Below are positions 60,567 through 64,000 of a DNA stretch of 64,000 nt, piece after piece. Origin of the DNA: Polyangium spumosum (lineage in GTDB: Bacteria > Myxococcota_A > Polyangia > Polyangiales > Polyangiaceae); the NCBI RefSeq assembly GCF_009649845.1, contig NZ_WJIE01000002.1:806001-870000 (forward strand). Reading direction: 5' to 3'. Each line of letters starts with the position of its first letter. Position 1 is the first letter of the stretch. A program made the translations under genes and the position numbers. The notes below the pieces were generated by a model that was not told the origin of the DNA, ran no database searches, and was given only the letters and a program-made list of their open reading frames with translations.

Positions 60567-62747
60567 ATGGAGCTTGCATTCGCCGAGCTGTCTGTTCAGG
60601 GGATCGAGGTGCGCCGCGTGCTCTCGATGCGCGGGGAGGAGGCGCTCTCGACGCTCTTCCGGTACGACGTCGAGGCCGAGATCGAGCTGCCCTTGCCCGA
60701 CGTCGACGTGGTGATCGGCGCCGAGGCGGTCCTCACGATGCGGGATCAGGCCTACAAGGAGCGCGTCGTCACGGGCGTGGTCGCCGAGGCGAGCGCGCGG
60801 GCCTTCGACAACGAGCGCGGCCGCGTCACGATCGTCCTGCGGCCGATGATGTGGCGGCAGTCGCTCGGCCGCGACTGCTACGCCCTGCAGGACGTCGACG
60901 TGCAGAAGATCGTCGACGACGTGCTCGCCGACTACACGGGCAAGTACCGCTGGGCCCTCACGCGCGGCTACCCCGAGTATCCCTACCGCGTGCAGTATCG
61001 CGAGGACGACTGGACCTACGTGAGCCGCGTCCTCGAGGAGGAGGGCATCCACTACTGGTTCGATCACGAGGCCGGGTCGATGACCGTGTTCGCGGACGAC
61101 TCGACCGTCGCGCCCGACATGCCCGGCGGCGCGCTCTTGCCCTGGGTGCGCGAGAGCGCGCTCCAGCCGAAGCAGGACGCCGTGACGGAGCTCGGCTCGA
61201 CCAGCGCCGCGTCGACGGGCCGGTTCGCGATGAAGTCGTTCGACCTCAAACGGCCGACCGTGCCGATCCAGGCGAAGGCGGGCGCGGGCAAGCACGAGTT
61301 TTACGACGCGCCGGGCGGCGGCACGGGGATGGAGACCATCCTCGAGGCGCGGGTGAGCGATCAGCGGGACGCGAACGTGGCGTCACGCGCGGGCGTGGCT
61401 GGGCTCTCGACGAGCGTCCGCCCCTTCCCGGGCGTCGTGCTCGAGATCGACGGGCACCCGGTCGGCAAGATGAACACGCGTTACCTCGTGACCCGCGTCG
61501 AGGTCCGCGGCGACGAACACGAGCCGTGCTCGACGCGCTTCCAGGCGATCCGCGCGGAGGTCCCGTTCCGGCCGCTGCAGAAGACGCCCGAGGCGAAGCA
61601 GGCGGGCCTGCAGCTCGGCCAGATCGTCGGGCCCGACGGGCAGGAGGTTCATCCGGACGAGCTCGCGCGGGTGCGGACGATCTTGCACTGGGATCGGCTC
61701 GGGCCGCGGAGCGAGAAGGGCGGCACGTGGATGCGCGTGGCCCAGCGCGCGGCGCCCGGATCGATGCTGTTTCCGCGCATGGGCTGGAACGTCGCGACCT
61801 TCAACGAGGAGGGCGGCGTCGACGCGCCGAGCGTGATCTGGCGCATCCACGACGGCGAGCGCCTGCCCGAGTACAAGCTGCCGATGAACATGACCCGCGT
61901 CGTGTGGAAGACGGCGACGGTCCCGGCGGACGGCACGGCGAACGAGATCTACTTCGAGGACAGAGAGAACGCCGAGGAGATGTTCATCAACGCCTCGCGC
62001 GACATGAACTACATCATCCTCGACGCGAAATACGAGAACGTGCACAACGACTCGTGGCGCACCGTCGGCGTGAACCACGACCTCACGATCCACGCCTCGC
62101 TCGACGAGCGCGTGATCGGCGATCAGACGATCTCGATCGGCGGGAACGAGACCCTCACCGTCTCCGGCCAGCGCATCAAGACCGTGTCGGGCAACGAGAC
62201 GGAGACGGTGGGCGGCTCGCGGAACATCCGCATCGGCGACGCGCACCGCACCTCCGTGCGGGGAGATCGCACGCTCTCGGTGGGCGGATCGATGATCGAG
62301 ATCACGCCGAACAGCATCAACCAGACGGCGCGCGACGTGGTGACGGTCGTGGGCGGCAGCGTCGTGAAGATCGCGGGCGAGGACGTCTCGGAGGCGGCGC
62401 GCAAGGACTCGACGCAGGTGATCTCGGGCTCGAAGATCGAGGTCGCGAAGAAGGATCGGGCGCTCGACGTGGACACCGAGTGGACCGAGGAGGTGGCGAG
62501 CTCCATCGTCTGCGTGTCGAACGAGAAGTACCTCGACAACGCCGACACCACCGCGACGTGGATCGTCGCCGACTCGGTCCTCGGCAGCGCGCCCGTCGTG
62601 CACATCGAGGCGATCGACTCGATCCGGCTCACCTGCGGGAGCAGCGTGCTCACGCTGACGCCGGAGGCGATCACGATCACGACCCAGAACCTCGATCTGT
62701 CCGGCGCGACGCTCGACGCCGACAGCGAGCTTGTCGAGCACAACTGA
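60567..62747 (+). CDS. vgrG: type VI secretion tip protein VgrG (second copy)
   Basis: 726 residues, AAGGAGAA eight bases before ATG 60567. The gp27-like part has VQYREDDWTYVSRVLEEEGIHYWFDHE. The junction reads HPDELARVRTILHWDRLG and FPRMGWNVATFNEEGGVDAP, where other VgrGs have a FLEGDPDRP-like end, so this loop has diverged. The beta-helix includes SIGGNETLTVSGQRIKTVSGNETETVGGS. No appended enzymatic domain. The ribosome-binding site of the third vgrG overlaps its stop codon. Confidence 0.92.
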   Translation: MELAFAELSVQGIEVRRVLSMRGEEALSTLFRYDVEAEIELPLPDVDVVIGAEAVLTMRDQAYKERVVTGVVAEASARAFDNERGRVTIVLRPMMWRQSLGRDCYALQDVDVQKIVDDVLADYTGKYRWALTRGYPEYPYRVQYREDDWTYVSRVLEEEGIHYWFDHEAGSMTVFADDSTVAPDMPGGALLPWVRESALQPKQDAVTELGSTSAASTGRFAMKSFDLKRPTVPIQAKAGAGKHEFYDAPGGGTGMETILEARVSDQRDANVASRAGVAGLSTSVRPFPGVVLEIDGHPVGKMNTRYLVTRVEVRGDEHEPCSTRFQAIRAEVPFRPLQKTPEAKQAGLQLGQIVGPDGQEVHPDELARVRTILHWDRLGPRSEKGGTWMRVAQRAAPGSMLFPRMGWNVATFNEEGGVDAPSVIWRIHDGERLPEYKLPMNMTRVVWKTATVPADGTANEIYFEDRENAEEMFINASRDMNYIILDAKYENVHNDSWRTVGVNHDLTIHASLDERVIGDQTISIGGNETLTVSGQRIKTVSGNETETVGGSRNIRIGDAHRTSVRGDRTLSVGGSMIEITPNSINQTARDVVTVVGGSVVKIAGEDVSEAARKDSTQVISGSKIEVAKKDRALDVDTEWTEEVASSIVCVSNEKYLDNADTTATWIVADSVLGSAPVVHIEAIDSIRLTCGSSVLTLTPEAITITTQNLDLSGATLDADSELVEHN

Positions 62748-62752
62748 GGAGG
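62747..62752 (+). promoter_or_regulatory. Shine-Dalgarno for the third vgrG
   Basis: AGGAGG, five bases before GTG 62758 and overlapping the TGA of the second vgrG. It supports a GTG start and translational coupling between the two genes. Confidence 0.8.
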
Positions 62753-62757
62753 ACGCC

Positions 62758-64000
62758 GTGGCAACCGAGGATCCGGTCCTTTATTTCATCGAGCTCGGCG
62801 GCACGACCTACCGGGTGACGACGGTCTCGGGCGAAGAGGCGCTCTCGCGGACGTACCGCTTCGAGATCACGCTGCACGTCGAGCCCACCGATCCGCTCGA
62901 CCCCGACGCGCTCGTCTTCTCCGACGCGACGCTCGAGCTCGCGCGCGAGGGCACGCTCCGGCGCATCCAGGGCGTCGTGACCCGGATCAAGCGCGCCGCC
63001 ACGCGCAAGGGCAACGCGGGCACGGGCCAAGTCACGCTCGTCCTCGAGCCGCGCCTCGCGACGGCCCGGCACCGCATGGACATCCGCATCTTCCGCGACA
63101 AATCGGCCCCCGAGATCGTGGCCGAGGTGATCGGGGCGCACGGCGTCGCGGTCGAACAGCGCCTCGTCGGCTCGTACGTCAAGCGCCCCTACTGCGTGCA
63201 GATGCGCGAGTCGGACCTCGATTTCGCGGCGCGCCTCTGCGAGGACGAGGGGATCTTCTACGTCGTCGACGACGAGGGCCGCATGGTGCTCGGCGACTTC
63301 ACGAGCGCCTACGTCGACGGCCCGGGCGCGCTCGCCTTCCACCACGACTCGGGTTTGCACGGGCAACGCGACGCCGTCTACGAGGTCGGCTGGGCCGGGC
63401 GCGCGACGGCGGGCAAGGTCTCGCTGCGTGATTTCAACCCCGAGCGCCCGCGCCTCGACATGGACGTCTCCGCGAAGGGCCCGACGGCGTGGGGGCCCGA
63501 GTGGTACGACTATCCGGGCGAATACGAGCTGCCCGCGCAGGGCCAGGCCAAGGCGAACCTGCGCGCCCAGGCGCTCGCCTGCGCGAAAAAACGTCTGGCC
63601 GGACGGACCACGGCGCCGCGCACGATCACGGGCGGGCTCTTCACGCTCGTCGACGCGCCGCCGGGCGTGGAGGACGGCGAGTACGTCGTGACGAAGATCG
63701 TGCACGCCTGGGATCGCGCCACGAGCGCGTTTTCGCTCGGCTTCGAGGCGCTGCCCGGGAGCACGGTGTACCGGCCGCCGGTCGAGACCTACGTCCCGAC
63801 CCTGCCGAACCCGCTCACGGGCTTCGTGACGGGGCCCGAGGGCGCCGACATCCACACGGACCCGTGGGGCCGCGTGAAGGTGCATTTCCCCTGGGATCGG
63901 CTGCAGCCGAAGGACGACACCTGCTCGCACTGGATCCCGATCCTGCAGGACAACACGGGCCGCTCGTCGGCGATGCCGCGTATCGGCTGGGAGGTGCTCT
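62758..64000 (+). CDS. vgrG: type VI secretion tip protein VgrG (third copy, cut by window end)
   Basis: At least 414 residues; the frame is open to the window edge. Start is GTG 62758, with a perfect AGGAGG five bases upstream. The gp27-like part has VQMRESDLDFAARLCEDEGIFYVVDDEG and PGEYELPAQGQAKANLRAQAL; the junction is HTDPWGRVKVHFPWDRLQPKDD, and the last visible residues SAMPRIGWEVL are the classical VgrG motif. The C-terminal beta-helix and any effector domain lie beyond the window. This copy is closest to the usual VgrG consensus. Confidence 0.93.
   Translation, partial: MATEDPVLYFIELGGTTYRVTTVSGEEALSRTYRFEITLHVEPTDPLDPDALVFSDATLELAREGTLRRIQGVVTRIKRAATRKGNAGTGQVTLVLEPRLATARHRMDIRIFRDKSAPEIVAEVIGAHGVAVEQRLVGSYVKRPYCVQMRESDLDFAARLCEDEGIFYVVDDEGRMVLGDFTSAYVDGPGALAFHHDSGLHGQRDAVYEVGWAGRATAGKVSLRDFNPERPRLDMDVSAKGPTAWGPEWYDYPGEYELPAQGQAKANLRAQALACAKKRLAGRTTAPRTITGGLFTLVDAPPGVEDGEYVVTKIVHAWDRATSAFSLGFEALPGSTVYRPPVETYVPTLPNPLTGFVTGPEGADIHTDPWGRVKVHFPWDRLQPKDDTCSHWIPILQDNTGRSSAMPRIGWEVL

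Overview
The window is a very G+C-rich bacterial chromosome segment whose gene content points to a myxobacterium of the Polyangiales (Sorangium/Polyangium type). The signs are a fused Ser/Thr kinase-ATPase-GAF-STAS sensor, a multi-GAF hybrid histidine kinase, a bactofilin, a Gly/Ser-linked CARDB lipoprotein, DUF2169 proteins beside tandem VgrGs, and many lineage-restricted hypothetical genes. This assignment is inference from gene content. I saw no rRNA, tRNA, CRISPR array, insertion sequence or prophage.

Layout. 1-6.1 kb: TonB-dependent receptor with an upstream lipoprotein, then small membrane proteins. 6.3-15.2 kb: two large uncharacterised proteins meeting tail to tail, a 21-bp-periodic spacer, a small HNH-endonuclease cluster, an alpha/beta hydrolase and a GNAT acetyltransferase. 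15.3-20.4 kb: a 1674-residue kinase/ATPase/STAS protein. 20.4-24 kb: SpoU-type RNA methyltransferase, a tandem pair of paralogous small proteins, a lipoprotein and glutathione-dependent formaldehyde dehydrogenase. 24-26.4 kb: an ECF sigma operon with an anti-sigma-like protein and two Spy/CnrX-like periplasmic proteins. 26.4-27.25 kb: a 26-unit, 21-bp tandem array between divergent genes. 27.25-35.1 kb: CARDB lipoprotein, a DUF99/ACT/bactofilin group, an SRPBCC protein, a DUF2169 protein and a selenium-binding-protein/membrane-protein pair. 35.3-38.5 kb: hybrid histidine kinase.

38.5-54.4 kb is an ion-homeostasis island. A complete seven-subunit Mrp cation/proton antiporter operon (mrpA-G) has a TrkA-C domain fused to MrpG. 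It is followed on the same strand by a polysaccharide pyruvyl transferase and an FAD oxidoreductase. Next to it lie three separate CPA2 antiporters with RCK domains and a three-domain universal stress protein. 54.5-57.1 kb encodes a TPR-like protein whose N-terminal trypsin-like domain appears to have lost its catalytic His and Ser. 57.2-64 kb opens a type VI secretion tip locus: a DUF2169 protein, then three tandem VgrGs, the last cut by the window edge.

The best leads for new biology are the MrpG-RCK_C fusion and antiporter island, the pseudoprotease-TPR protein, a candidate caspase-like His/Cys dyad in the 785-residue protein, the two 21-bp-periodic spacers, and a bipartite hairpin repeat found at two sites, one of which supplies the C-terminus of a DUF2169 gene. 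All functional statements rest on motif recognition by eye; no searches were run.
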